DNA of 64,000 nt from Cellulosimicrobium cellulans (GTDB lineage: Bacteria; Actinomycetota; Actinomycetes; Actinomycetales; Cellulomonadaceae), in the NCBI RefSeq assembly GCF_006539945.1, contig NZ_BJNZ01000014.1, forward strand, positions 40,186 through 104,185, read 5' to 3'. A program made the position numbers and the translations under genes. This document shows positions 14,272 to 23,405 of the stretch, in pieces. A model generated the notes under the pieces. That model worked only from the letters and a program-made list of their open reading frames with translations. It had not been told where the DNA came from and did no database searches. Within the stretch, counting starts at the first letter, position 1. Each line of letters opens with the position of its first letter.

Positions 14272-15246
14272 ATGGACACCACCACCCAGAGCACCGTCCA
14301 CGACGTCGCGATCGTCGGCGGCGGACCCGCCGGGCTGAGCGCCGCGGTGACGCTCGCGCGGTCGCTGCGCTCCGTCGTCGTGCTCGACGCCGACGAGCCG
14401 CGCAACGCGCCTGCGGAGGGCGCGCACAACCTGCTGGGGCGCGAGGGCGTCCCGCCGCGCGAGCTGCTCGCCGCGGGTCGCGCCGAGGCCGCTGGCTACG
14501 GCGCCGAGGTCCGCGACGCACGCGTGGCCCGAGCGGCCGGCGACGCCGAGTCCGGCTTCACGCTCACGCTCGACGACGGCGCGACCGTGCGCGCGCGTCG
14601 CGTCCTGCTCGCGACGGGCCTCGTCGACGAGCTCCCCGAGGTCCCCGGGGTCCGCGAGGGCTGGGGGTCGAGCGTGCTGCACTGCCCGTTCTGCCACGGC
14701 TGGGAGGTGCGCGGGCAGCGGATCGCGGTGCTCGCGACGGGTCCCGCCGCGGCGCACCAGGTGCTGCTGTTCCGCCAGCTCAGCCCGCACGTCACGCTCT
14801 TCCAGCACACCGCCCCGGAGCTCGACGACGCCACGTGGGAGCAGCTCTCGGCGCTCGGCGTGCACGTGGTCGAGGGCGAGGTCGAGCGCCTCGACGTCGA
14901 GGGCCGTTCGGTGCGGTCGGTCGTCCTCGCGGACGGGACGTCGTTCGCGGTGGACGCGGTCGTCGTCGGGCCGCGGTTCGTCGCGCGCGGCGAGCTGTTC
15001 GAGCAGCTCGGCGGGACGCTCGAGGAGCACCCGGCGGGCCGGTTCGTGCCCGCGGACCCACGCGGTGCGACCGCGCTCCCCGGCGTGTGGGCGGCCGGGA
15101 ACTCGAGCGACCTCATGGCCCAGGTGGGCGCGTCCGCCGCGGCGGGGGTCATGGCCGGCGCGGGGATCCACGGCGAGCTCGCCCAGACCGACGCGGCGGC
15201 GGCCGTCGCGCGCCGCCGCACCCCGTCCGTGGCGGCCCGCCCCTGA
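14272..15246 (+). CDS. Thioredoxin-reductase-like NAD(P)/FAD oxidoreductase
   Basis: 324 residues. The N-terminal FAD site GGGPAGLSAAV is at about residues 17-27, with the redox-type motif CPFCHGWEV (CxxC) in the central part at the position of the thioredoxin-reductase disulfide. The second Rossmann site is weak (VLATGPAAAHQ rather than GGGxxA), and a C-terminal GVWAAGNSSDLMAQV FAD motif is present. It resembles the TrxR-like group that includes HcpB/GliT-type thiol oxidases and thiol reductases of unknown partner. ATG 14272 has GAGGAG upstream; the in-frame ATG at 14242 lacks one. No thioredoxin gene is adjacent. Confidence 0.88.
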   Translation: MDTTTQSTVHDVAIVGGGPAGLSAAVTLARSLRSVVVLDADEPRNAPAEGAHNLLGREGVPPRELLAAGRAEAAGYGAEVRDARVARAAGDAESGFTLTLDDGATVRARRVLLATGLVDELPEVPGVREGWGSSVLHCPFCHGWEVRGQRIAVLATGPAAAHQVLLFRQLSPHVTLFQHTAPELDDATWEQLSALGVHVVEGEVERLDVEGRSVRSVVLADGTSFAVDAVVVGPRFVARGELFEQLGGTLEEHPAGRFVPADPRGATALPGVWAAGNSSDLMAQVGASAAAGVMAGAGIHGELAQTDAAAAVARRRTPSVAARP

Positions 15247-15278
15247 CACCGAGCCCGGGCTTTCACGTCACCTCACCA

Positions 15279-15371
15279 TGCCGAACCTGGGGTTGCGCGT
15301 CACCTGGCGCCGCCGGTGACGCGCAATCCCGGGCTCGGCACCCTGGGGTGCGGCAACCCCGGGTTCGGCAC
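15279..15371. repeat. Intergenic stem-loop repeat (family also at 41737)
   Basis: Arms 15279-15304 and 15315-15340 pair over 26 bases with three non-Watson-Crick positions around TGGCGCCGCC. Immediately after lies CAACCCCGGGTTCGGCAC (15354-15371), the exact reverse complement of 41737-41754. The element fills most of the gap between the flavoprotein gene and poxB and can serve as a terminator. Confidence 0.7.
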
Positions 15372-15463
15372 ACCGTGACGCACGAGACGCCGCCTCGCGC
15401 TGCGGCCCGCACGGGCCCGGCGCACGATGGGAGACGACCCCAGCCCACCCGTGGAGGTACGTC

Positions 15464-17260
15464 ATGCCGTTCGGAATCGGTCGCTCCCCCGTCGACAAGC
15501 GCAACCGGACTGTCGCGGACCTGCTGGTCGCGCAGCTCATCGAGGCGGGGGTGCGCCGGATCTACGGCATCGTCGGCGACAGCCTCAACCCCGTGGTGGA
15601 CGCGGTGCACCGGTCCAACACGGGCGAGAACGCGGGCCAGGGCATCGAGTGGATCCACGTGCGCCACGAGGAGGCGGCCGCGTTCGCGGCGGCCGCGGAG
15701 GCCGAGGTCACGGGCAGCCTCGCGGTGTGCGCGGGGTCGTGCGGGCCGGGCAACCTCCACCTCATCAACGGCCTGTACGACGCCAACCGGTCGCGCGTCC
15801 CGGTGCTCGCCATCGCGAGCCACATCCCGAGCAAGCAGATCGGCACCGGGTTCTTCCAGGAGACCCACCCCGACCGCCTCTTCACGGAGTGCTCGGTGTA
15901 CTCCGAGATGATCTCGAGCGCCGACCAGGCGCCGCGCGTCATCAACTCCGCGATCCACCACGCGTACGGCGCCCGCGGCGTCTCCGTCCTCACGCTCCCG
16001 GGCGACGTCGCCGACCTCGACGCCCCCGCCGCCGTGCCCGACGTCGCGTGCCGGCCCGCTCCCCCGCGCGTCGTCCCGGACGCGACCGCCGTCCAGCAGC
16101 TCGCGGACGCGATCGACGCCGCGAAGAAGGTCACGATCTTCGCCGGGGCGGGCGTGCGCGGCGCGCACGACGACGTCCTCGCGCTCGCCGACAAGATCGC
16201 CGCGCCCGTGGGCCACTCGCTGCGCGGCAAGGAGTTCATCCAGTACGACAACCCGTTCGACGTCGGCATGTCCGGCCTGCTCGGCTACGGCGCGGCGTTC
16301 GACGCCATGCACGACTGCGACCTCCTCGTGCTGCTCGGCACCGACTTCCCGTACGACCAGTTCCTCCCCGAGTCGGTCCGCACGGCGCAGGTGGACGTCG
16401 ACCCGACGCACCTGGGCCGCCGCACGCGCCTGGACCTCGCGGTCGTGGGCGACGTCGGCGAGACCGTGCGCGCGCTCCTGCCGCTCGTGAAGAAGGCGCG
16501 GTCGCGCAAGTTCCTCGACTCGATGGTCGCCAAGCACGAGAAGGCGATGACGGGCGTCGTCGGGGCGTACACCAAGAAGGTCGAGCGCACGACGCCCATC
16601 CACCCCGAGTTCGTCGCCGACACGCTCGACCAGGTCGCCGCCGACGACGCGGTGTTCACCGTCGACACCGGCATGTGCAACGTCTGGGCCGCGCGGTACA
16701 TCACGCCCAACGGGAAGCGTCGCGTCATCGGGTCGTTCATCCACGGCTCGATGGCCAACGCGCTCCCCCACGCCATCGGGGTCGCCGCCGCGCAGCCTGG
16801 CCGGCAGGTCGTCGCGATGTCCGGCGACGGCGGGCTCTCGATGCTGCTCGGCGAGCTCGTGACGCTCAAGCACTACGACCTGCCGGTCAAGGTCGTCCTC
16901 TTCGACAACGCGAGCCTCGGCATGGTGCGCCTCGAGATGCTCGTCGACGGGCTGCCGATGTTCGGCACCGAGTCGCCGCACGTCGACTACGCCGCGGTCG
17001 CGAACGCGATCGGCATCCCGGCCGTGCGGGTCGAGAAGCCGAAGGACCTGCGCCGCGCCCTCCAGGAGGCGCTGAACCGGCCCGGCCCGGCGCTCGTCGA
17101 CGTCGTCACCGACCCCCGCGCGCTCTCGATCCCGCCGAACATCACGGCGGGCCAGGTCCGCGGGTTCGCGGTCGCGATGAGCAAGGAGGTCCTCGGCGGC
17201 GGCATGGGCGAGGTCGTCTCGATGGCGCGCGCCAACCTGCGCAACGTGCCTCGCCCGTGA
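15464..17260 (+). CDS. poxB: Pyruvate oxidase/pyruvate dehydrogenase (quinone), ThDP-dependent
   Basis: 598 residues of the ThDP-dependent decarboxylase family. The N-terminal Pyr domain has the catalytic Glu in HVRHEEAAAFAAA; a middle FAD/nucleotide domain and a C-terminal PP domain follow, with GDGGLSMLLGELVTL and the Asn of FDNASLG binding thiamine diphosphate and Mg. The order and the GSCGPGNLHLINGLYDANR stretch are those of PoxB-like enzymes that decarboxylate pyruvate to acetate and pass electrons to quinone. A C-terminal amphipathic membrane-binding helix as in E. coli is not obvious. GGAGG precedes the ATG by 6 bases. The stop overlaps the helicase start. Confidence 0.92.
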   Translation: MPFGIGRSPVDKRNRTVADLLVAQLIEAGVRRIYGIVGDSLNPVVDAVHRSNTGENAGQGIEWIHVRHEEAAAFAAAAEAEVTGSLAVCAGSCGPGNLHLINGLYDANRSRVPVLAIASHIPSKQIGTGFFQETHPDRLFTECSVYSEMISSADQAPRVINSAIHHAYGARGVSVLTLPGDVADLDAPAAVPDVACRPAPPRVVPDATAVQQLADAIDAAKKVTIFAGAGVRGAHDDVLALADKIAAPVGHSLRGKEFIQYDNPFDVGMSGLLGYGAAFDAMHDCDLLVLLGTDFPYDQFLPESVRTAQVDVDPTHLGRRTRLDLAVVGDVGETVRALLPLVKKARSRKFLDSMVAKHEKAMTGVVGAYTKKVERTTPIHPEFVADTLDQVAADDAVFTVDTGMCNVWAARYITPNGKRRVIGSFIHGSMANALPHAIGVAAAQPGRQVVAMSGDGGLSMLLGELVTLKHYDLPVKVVLFDNASLGMVRLEMLVDGLPMFGTESPHVDYAAVANAIGIPAVRVEKPKDLRRALQEALNRPGPALVDVVTDPRALSIPPNITAGQVRGFAVAMSKEVLGGGMGEVVSMARANLRNVPRP

Positions 17261-18882
17261 CGGGCGAGCCCACCCTCGCCGACGTCCGCGACACCGCCCG
17301 GGAGGTCTTCGGCTACCGCGACCTGCGCCCCGGCCAGCGCGAGGCGATCACCGCGCTCCTCGACGGGCGCGACGTCCTGCTCGTCCTGCCCACCGGGGCG
17401 GGCAAGTCCGCGGTCTACCAGCTCCCCGGCATCGAGCTGCCCGGGCCGACGCTCGTCGTCTCGCCGCTCATCGCGCTCCAGCAGGACCAGGTGCGCTCCC
17501 TGCTCGAGCTCGGCGACGACGACGCGCGGGCCGCCGCGGTGAGCTCGGCCGTCCCCGCCGCCGAGCGCCGCGCCGCGCTCGAGGCCGCGGCGGCGGGCGA
17601 GCTCGAGTTCCTCTTCCTGTCCCCCGAGCAGCTCGCCAACGACGAGGTCCTCGACGCCGTCCGTGCGGCCCGGCCCAGTCTCGTGGCGGTCGACGAGGCA
17701 CACTGCGTCTCGACCTGGGGGCACGACTTCCGGCCCGAGTACCTCCGCGTGGGCGAACGCCTCGACACCCTGGACCCGCGACCCCCGGTCCTCGCGCTCA
17801 CCGCGACGGCGTCGCCTCCCGTGCGCGAGGACGTCGCCGAGCGCCTGCACCTGCGCGACGCCGCGGTGATCGTCCGCGGGTTCGCGCGCCCCGGGATCGC
17901 GCTCGAGGTCGTGCGGGCCGTCGAGGCGGCGGACAAGGACCGCGCGGTCGTCGAGCGCGTGCGCACCGAGGCGGAGCACGGCGTCGGGATCGTCTACGTC
18001 GGCACGCGGCGCCGCACCACCGAGGTCGCGGACGCGCTCGCGCAGGCGGGGCTGCGCACCGCGGCCTACCACGGAGGGCTGCGGCGGGCCGAGCGCGACG
18101 AGGCCCAGCGGCGGTTCACGGAGGACGAGGTGGACGTCGTGGTCGCGACGTCCGCGTTCGGCATGGGCATCGACAAGCCCGACGTGCGGTTCGTCGTGCA
18201 CGCCGACGTCCCCGGTTCGCCAGACTCCTACTACCAGGAGGTCGGCCGCGCGGGCCGCGACGGCGAGCCCGCCGTCGCGGTGCTGTTCTACCGCCCGGAG
18301 GACCTGGGGCTCCAGCGCTACTTCGCCGTGAGCGTGCCCGACCGCGACGACCTGCGCGAGGTCGCGCGCGCCCTGGACCGGGGCGGTCCGGACGACCGGG
18401 CGTCCTCGGCGCCCGGCGGGCGGGCGCGGCTGCCCCGGCGCCTGGCGCGGCTGCGCGCGCTCGTGGAGGACGCGCAGGCGCTCGCCGGCGAGGACGCGCG
18501 CCCGGCCGCGGTGGCCGACGTCGCGCACGAGCTCGCCGAGGCCCGCCGCCGGGTCGACGACTCGCGCCTGCAGATGATGCGCGCGTACGCCGAGACGACG
18601 CAGTGCCGCCGCCAGTTCCTGCTCGCCTACCTCGGGGAGGACCTGCCCGAGCCGTGCGGCCGCTGCGACACGTGCTGGGCCGGGTCGGCCGCCGAGCGGT
18701 CGACCGACGACCGCGCCGCCCCCTGGTCGACCGGCACGACGGTGCAGCACCCGGAGTTCGGCGCGGGAACGGTCATGGGGTACGAGGGCGACGACCGGGT
18801 GACCGTCCTGTTCGAGACCCACGGGTACCGGACGCTGAGCCTCGACGCCGTGGCCGAGCAGGACCTCCTCACGCCGTCCTGA
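17257..18882 (+). CDS. recQ: RecQ-family ATP-dependent DNA helicase
   Basis: 541 residues, shorter than E. coli RecQ because the HRDC domain is missing. The DEAH helicase core is complete: FGYRDLRPGQREAI, Walker A LPTGAGKSAVYQ, DEAH box VAVDEAHCVSTWGHDFRPEY, LALTATASP, VATSAFGMGIDKPDVR, and QEVGRAGRDG. A Zn-type Cys cluster (CRRQFLLAYLGE then CGRCDTC) follows. The last ~60 residues (VQHPEFGAGTVMGYEGD and after) resemble the small Tudor-like C-terminal domain of UvrD/PcrA helicases, not an HRDC. GTG start overlaps poxB by GTGA, so it is translated with it although the functions are unrelated. Confidence 0.93.
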   Translation: MTGEPTLADVRDTAREVFGYRDLRPGQREAITALLDGRDVLLVLPTGAGKSAVYQLPGIELPGPTLVVSPLIALQQDQVRSLLELGDDDARAAAVSSAVPAAERRAALEAAAAGELEFLFLSPEQLANDEVLDAVRAARPSLVAVDEAHCVSTWGHDFRPEYLRVGERLDTLDPRPPVLALTATASPPVREDVAERLHLRDAAVIVRGFARPGIALEVVRAVEAADKDRAVVERVRTEAEHGVGIVYVGTRRRTTEVADALAQAGLRTAAYHGGLRRAERDEAQRRFTEDEVDVVVATSAFGMGIDKPDVRFVVHADVPGSPDSYYQEVGRAGRDGEPAVAVLFYRPEDLGLQRYFAVSVPDRDDLREVARALDRGGPDDRASSAPGGRARLPRRLARLRALVEDAQALAGEDARPAAVADVAHELAEARRRVDDSRLQMMRAYAETTQCRRQFLLAYLGEDLPEPCGRCDTCWAGSAAERSTDDRAAPWSTGTTVQHPEFGAGTVMGYEGDDRVTVLFETHGYRTLSLDAVAEQDLLTPS

Positions 18883-18924
18883 CCGGGCCCGGGAGGGGCG
18901 CGCGCGGACCGGTAGCATCGCCGC

Positions 18925-19980
18925 GTGCTCACCAAGGCGTCGGTCACGCAGGACCAGGTCGCGGCCGTCGTGGCGCCGCTCGGCGAGGCCGTCCGCGTCG
19001 AGCCGCTGAGCGGCGGGACGTTCGCGAGCGTCTTCGCCGTGGACCTCGCCGCACGGCCCGCGCGCGTGCTGCCCGACGGCGTCCCCGCGCGCGTCGTCGT
19101 CAAGGTCACCGGCGCGGACACGTCGCGCCTGCTGCGCTACGAGCACGGCATCCTCACCACGGAGGACGCCGCCTACCGAGCGGCGCACGCGGCCGGGCTC
19201 CCCGTCCCGCGCGTGCTGCACGCCGACCTGACGCGCGCGCACGTGGACGGCGACGCGCTCGTCGTCACGTTCCTCGACGGCGCCTCGTGGAGCGGGCGCG
19301 AGCTCGACGCCGCGGCGACCGCGGTGGTGCGCCACGGGCTCGGGTCGTTCATGGCCCGGCTGCACCGGATCACGGGCGACCGGTTCGGGTACCCGGCCCC
19401 GGCGTCGGACCTGGCCGCCGCGACGTGGCCCGACGCGTTCGCGCGCATGGTCGAGGCCGTGCTCGACGACGCGCGCCGCTGGGGCGTCGAGCTCCCCGAG
19501 GCCCGGGTGCACGACGCCGTCGCGCGCCACCGCGACCTGCTCGCCCGCGTGAGGGTCCCCCGGCTCGTGCACGCGGACCTGTGGCCGGGGAACGTCCTGC
19601 TCGGCCACCCGGCGGCCGTCCCGGGGCACCCGGGCGACGCGAGAGGTCTCACGATCGTCGGCGTGCTCGACGCGGAGCGGTCGCTGTGGGGAGACCCGCT
19701 GTTCGAGCTCGCCGGTGCCGACCAGCTCGGCGCCGGAGCGGTCGACCCCGACCTCCTCGCGGGGTACGCCGCCGAGGGCGGCGACCTCGGCCTGGGCGAC
19801 GGCACGCCCGGGTCGGGCGACCCCGACGCGTGGACGCGGCTGAGCCTGTACCGGGCGTACCTCGCGTGCGTCCTCACCGTCGAGGTCGTGCCGCGCGCCT
19901 ACGAGGGCGACTGGGTCGAGGGGTACGCCGGCACAGCGCGCGCGAACCTCCTGCGGATGCTGGACGAGCTCGGTTCCTGA
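18925..19980 (+). CDS. APH-family phosphotransferase
   Basis: 351 residues with the aminoglycoside-phosphotransferase/choline-kinase fold. The catalytic loop is HADLWPGNVLL (Asp and Asn at about residues 216 and 221), and the metal-binding position is VGVLDAERSLWGDP in place of the usual DFD/DWE. The substrate is not known; these proteins phosphorylate sugars, antibiotics or protein-bound amines. The GTG start lies 6 bases after TAGCAT (18913-18918), which suggests a leaderless message. Confidence 0.85.
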   Translation: MLTKASVTQDQVAAVVAPLGEAVRVEPLSGGTFASVFAVDLAARPARVLPDGVPARVVVKVTGADTSRLLRYEHGILTTEDAAYRAAHAAGLPVPRVLHADLTRAHVDGDALVVTFLDGASWSGRELDAAATAVVRHGLGSFMARLHRITGDRFGYPAPASDLAAATWPDAFARMVEAVLDDARRWGVELPEARVHDAVARHRDLLARVRVPRLVHADLWPGNVLLGHPAAVPGHPGDARGLTIVGVLDAERSLWGDPLFELAGADQLGAGAVDPDLLAGYAAEGGDLGLGDGTPGSGDPDAWTRLSLYRAYLACVLTVEVVPRAYEGDWVEGYAGTARANLLRMLDELGS

Positions 19981-20169
19981 CCGCGCACGACCCTGGGGAG
20001 TCCTCCCCATGCCCGAACGCCCGGGGCGGGCTCTCGGCACGGTCGGGTCACGATAGGGTGTGGGTACGTTCACGACAACTCCACACGCCACGTCGACACG
20101 ACGGTCGGCACGACCGTCCGCACGGCACCGACACACGCACGGCCGCCCGCCGCAGCAAGGGGACCTCGC

Positions 20170-20640
20170 ATGATCGCGTTCATCGTCATCGGCATCGCCG
20201 GACTCGCCCTCCTGCTCCTCTCGCTGCTCGTCGGCGAGATCGTCGACCTGGGTGACGGCGCGGTGTCCGGGACGTCGCTCGGCGTGGGTGGTGTGGTCTT
20301 CGGCGCCGTCGGCGTGATCGTGGTGTCCAACGACCTGCCGACGTGGCTCGCGTACGTGGGGTCGCTCGTCGTGGCACTGGTCGTGATGGTGCTCGTCCAG
20401 GCCCTGGTCAAGCACCTGCGAGAGTCGGAGGACGGCGTCCCGACGTCGCTCGTCGGCGTGCAGGGCACCGCGACGACCGCGATCGGCCCCGCGCGCGGCG
20501 AGGTCTCGCTCGACGCCGCGCACGAGCTCGAGCGCCGTCTCGCGTGGGCGGACGAGCCGATCCCGGAGGGCGCGCGCGTCGTCGTCCTCGAGCAGTCCGG
20601 GAGCCGGGTACGCGTCCAGCGCCACTACCCCAACGACTGA
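20170..20640 (+). CDS. NfeD-family membrane protein (flotillin partner)
   Basis: 156 residues: three hydrophobic segments in the first ~85 residues, then a soluble OB-fold-like domain with LVGVQGTATTAIGPARGEV and GARVVVLEQSGSRVRVQ, the NfeD C-terminal signature. It is the short, protease-free NfeD form. The next gene encodes a flotillin, the standard partner; together they organise membrane microdomains. The ATG has AAGGGGA 5 bases upstream. TAGGGT within CGATAGGGTG (around 20055) is a possible -10 box for the pair. Confidence 0.88.
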   Translation: MIAFIVIGIAGLALLLLSLLVGEIVDLGDGAVSGTSLGVGGVVFGAVGVIVVSNDLPTWLAYVGSLVVALVVMVLVQALVKHLRESEDGVPTSLVGVQGTATTAIGPARGEVSLDAAHELERRLAWADEPIPEGARVVVLEQSGSRVRVQRHYPND

Positions 20641-20780
20641 GGTCCTGACGGACCGACCGCGACGCCCCGCGCGTCGACCCGTGGGTGCCGCGCACCCGCA
20701 CGCACCACCGGCCGGGCGGCCGGGCACCACCCGGCCCGTCCACCGAGCACGGCCGCACGCCCTGACCTGCACGCACCCAC

Positions 20781-20802
20781 GGAAGGAGACGCGCCCCGGC
20801 GC
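20781..20802 (+). promoter_or_regulatory. Distant Shine-Dalgarno plus small hairpin before the flotillin gene
   Basis: GGAAGGAG (20781-20788) is 19 bases from the ATG, too far for normal initiation. GCGCC-CC-GGCGC (20791-20802) can fold between them; folding would leave about 7 unpaired bases, close to optimal spacing. No better ribosome binding site is seen. Confidence 0.5.
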
Positions 20803-20807
20803 GGACC

Positions 20808-22277
20808 ATGTTCGACGACACGAACCTCATCACGACCCTGGCGATCGTCGCCCTGGTCATCGCGTTCTTCGCGGTGGTCATCTTCATCAGCAAGCGCATC
20901 CGCCGCGTCCCGCCGAACGAGGCCCTGGTCATCGTCGGCCGCGGCGCCGGGCGCAAGGAGGCCGCGGGCAGCGGGCAGAAGGTCGTCGTCGGCGGCCGCA
21001 CGTTCGTCTGGCCGATCCTCCAGCAGGGCTTCTCCATCTCGCTCGAGCAGCGCCAGATCGGCATCACGGTCGAGGGCGTGGACAAGAACCGCATCAAGAT
21101 CGCCATCAAGGCGTCCATCAACTTCAAGGTCCGGGGTGACGAGGAGGGCGTGCGCCGCGCGGCCCAGCGCTTCCTGTCCCAGCAGGGCACGCTCACGGAG
21201 ATCATCAAGGAGTCCCTCGAGGGCTCGCTGCGCTCCATCGTCGGCGACATGACGATCGAGCAGATCATCTCCGACCGCAAGGGCCTGTCCGACCGCGTCG
21301 TCGAGTCCACCAAGGCCGACCTCTCGGAGCAGGGCCTCCAGGTGGACCTGCTCAACATCTCCGACATCTCGACGCCGGGCTCGGACTACCTCGCGAACCT
21401 CGGTCGCGCCGAGTCGGCTCGTGCCCGCCAGGTCGCCGAGGTCTCCGAGGCCGAGGCGCAGCGCGCCTCGGAGTTCGCCGTCATCGACGCGGCCGAGCAG
21501 ATCGCCGAGCGCCAGAAGGCGCTCGACCTCAAGCGCGCCGTGATCAAGGCCGACACCGACCGTGCGAACGCCGAGGCCGAGGCCGCGGGCCAGCTCGCCC
21601 GCGCCGAGCAGGACCGCCTCGTCGCGCAGCAGGAGCGCGAGGCGCTCGCCGAGCAGGCCCGGGTGACGCAGGAGCGCCTCGACATCGAGATCCGCAAGCC
21701 CGCCGAGGCCAAGGCGTACGCCGAGGTCCAGGAGGCGAACGCGCGCCGTGACGCCGCGAACGCCGCGACCGAGGCCGACGCGTACAAGCGCACCGTCATC
21801 GCCGAGGCGAACAAGACGGCCGCGATCCAGGACGCCGAGGCGTCCGCGCAGGCCGTGCGCCGCGCCGGTGAGGCCGAGCGTGACCGCCAGGTCGCCCTCG
21901 CCGCCGGTATCAAGGCCGAGGGTGAGGCCCGCGCGGCGGCGATCGAGGCTGAGGGCCGCGCCGAGGCCGTGGCGACCGACGCCAAGGCTGACGCGCTCCA
22001 GAAGTACGGAGAGGCGGCCCTGGTGCAGGAGCTCATCGAGCGTCTGCCGGAGATCGTGCGCGCCGCGGCCGAGCCGATCGGCAACATCCAGGGCATGACC
22101 GTCGTCTCGACCGACGGCGCGTCCGCGGTCACGAAGAACGTCGCGTCGGTCCTCGGCGAGGGCCAGGGCGTCATCAAGCAGCTCACCGGAGTCGACATCA
22201 ACCAGCTCATCGCCAACCTCGCGGGCACGCAGCTCGCGGGCTCGAGCGAGAAGTCGTCGAACGGCACCTCGCACTGA
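20808..22277 (+). CDS. Flotillin family protein (SPFH/Band 7)
   Basis: 489 residues. One N-terminal membrane segment (about residues 10-30), an SPFH domain (about 35-200, including RVPPNEALVIVGRGAG), then a long Ala/Glu-rich coiled coil (about 200-400, with AEAEAAGQLARAEQDRL-type heptads), and a C-terminal domain that usually drives oligomerisation. This is the FloT/YqiK architecture; it scaffolds lipid microdomains at the inner membrane. The NfeD gene lies 167 bases upstream and the pair probably forms an operon. A strong terminator follows. Confidence 0.95.
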   Translation: MFDDTNLITTLAIVALVIAFFAVVIFISKRIRRVPPNEALVIVGRGAGRKEAAGSGQKVVVGGRTFVWPILQQGFSISLEQRQIGITVEGVDKNRIKIAIKASINFKVRGDEEGVRRAAQRFLSQQGTLTEIIKESLEGSLRSIVGDMTIEQIISDRKGLSDRVVESTKADLSEQGLQVDLLNISDISTPGSDYLANLGRAESARARQVAEVSEAEAQRASEFAVIDAAEQIAERQKALDLKRAVIKADTDRANAEAEAAGQLARAEQDRLVAQQEREALAEQARVTQERLDIEIRKPAEAKAYAEVQEANARRDAANAATEADAYKRTVIAEANKTAAIQDAEASAQAVRRAGEAERDRQVALAAGIKAEGEARAAAIEAEGRAEAVATDAKADALQKYGEAALVQELIERLPEIVRAAAEPIGNIQGMTVVSTDGASAVTKNVASVLGEGQGVIKQLTGVDINQLIANLAGTQLAGSSEKSSNGTSH

Positions 22278-22301
22278 CCCCCTGACCGGCGCACGCCGGT
22301 G

Positions 22302-22348
22302 GCACGACGACGGCCCGCCCGGGACCTCCGGGCGGGCCGTCGTCGTGC
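22302..22348. terminator. Perfect 21-bp stem-loop between flotillin and Sap-family genes
   Basis: GCACGACGACGGCCCGCCCGG stretch (22302-22322), loop GACCT, perfect complement 22328-22348. A smaller hairpin ACCGGC-GCAC-GCCGGT precedes it at 22285-22300. It lies between convergent genes. No T tract. Confidence 0.8.
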
Positions 22349-22364
22349 GGGGCGTGCGGCCTGC

Positions 22365-23255
22365 TCAGGCCCAGCCGAGGCGGCCGAACGCGTTGAGCGC
22401 GAGCAGGACGCCGAGGATCCCCAGCACCCAGCCGGTCATGTCGGTCGCGTTCCTCGTCAGCCACGCGTCGAGCCGGCGCAGCAGCGGGTCGATCGCGCGC
22501 GCCGCGACGAGGCGCCCGAGCAGCAGGAGGAGCGCGGGCGCGATCATCACGACGCAGTAGCCCGCGAGGATGCCACCGGTCGCGGGCCAACCGACGTCCG
22601 ACGTCGTGAGCAGCCCGATCGCGGCGAGGTACGGCAGCATCGTCCCGACCTCGATCGCGACGGCTCCGAGCGCGAGCCCCATGAGCGGCAGCACCGAGGG
22701 CCGCGTGCGGGCGGCGCCGGCACCGGCGGCGTCCGCCTCGATCCCCAGCGCGCGCTCGCGCCAGCGGGACAGCCGTCCCGGGCGCGGGGCCGACGCCGTC
22801 CCCGTCGTCATGCCGGGAGCGTCGCCCGTGGCCTCTCCCGGGACGGACGGCCGTGCGCCGACCGTCGCCGGCGCTGCGGCGGCCGCGCGCGCGTCCCGTC
22901 GGGCCGCGCGCTTGCTGTCGAACCGGAAGCTCAGCGCGAACAGACCGATCCCGAGGAGCAGCTGCACGATCGCGGCGGCACGGGTGTCCAGGGCGTCGCC
23001 GAACCGGTCGAGGAAGGCCCCCGCACCCAGCAGGACGACGATCCCGACGGCCAGGTAGAACACGGCGACGGTGCCGAGGTAGACGAGCACCCGCCCGGCA
23101 CGCAGGCGGCCCGGGGCGAGGAGCAGCCAGACGGGGATCAGCAGCGTGCCGAAGCTCGTGGAGTCGACGAGGGCCAGCACGACGAGCACGCCTGCCATCG
23201 CGGCGAGCCCGAGGCCCGGTCCGCCGACGGCGTCGAGGTCGAGAGGGATGTCCAT
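22365..23255 (-). CDS. GAP/Sap-family integral membrane protein
   Basis: 296 residues with about six hydrophobic segments split by a polar linker of 65 residues (Ala/Arg/Pro-rich). It opens with ALVDSTSFGTLLIPVWLLL in segment 1, the characteristic start of the Sap (sulfolipid-1-addressing protein-like) family found in actinobacteria, where a member helps export a glycolipid. The fold is related to LysE-type exporters. Substrate unknown. ATG 23255 has GAGG about 9 bases upstream. Divergent from the histidine kinase gene, so it may be a target of that system. Confidence 0.83.
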   Translation of the reverse strand: MDIPLDLDAVGGPGLGLAAMAGVLVVLALVDSTSFGTLLIPVWLLLAPGRLRAGRVLVYLGTVAVFYLAVGIVVLLGAGAFLDRFGDALDTRAAAIVQLLLGIGLFALSFRFDSKRAARRDARAAAAAPATVGARPSVPGEATGDAPGMTTGTASAPRPGRLSRWRERALGIEADAAGAGAARTRPSVLPLMGLALGAVAIEVGTMLPYLAAIGLLTTSDVGWPATGGILAGYCVVMIAPALLLLLGRLVAARAIDPLLRRLDAWLTRNATDMTGWVLGILGVLLALNAFGRLGWA

Positions 23256-23405
23256 GCCGACGAGCCTCGCCTCCGGGGCGCCGTCCCGTCGTCGGGCGAA
23301 CGACCGACCCCGGGCCCTCGGCGGGCCACCCGCGTGGACGGTGACGCCGCCGTCATACACCGTTCGACCGATCCGGGGAACGGCTCGCTGTGCTGGGATG
23401 GGTCC

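Noticed and set aside
16987..20772. 1261-codon open frame on the minus strand
   Set aside because: Lies opposite poxB, recQ and the kinase, with Arg/Gly/Val/Asp-rich low-complexity translation and no domain. It is a high-GC antisense shadow.
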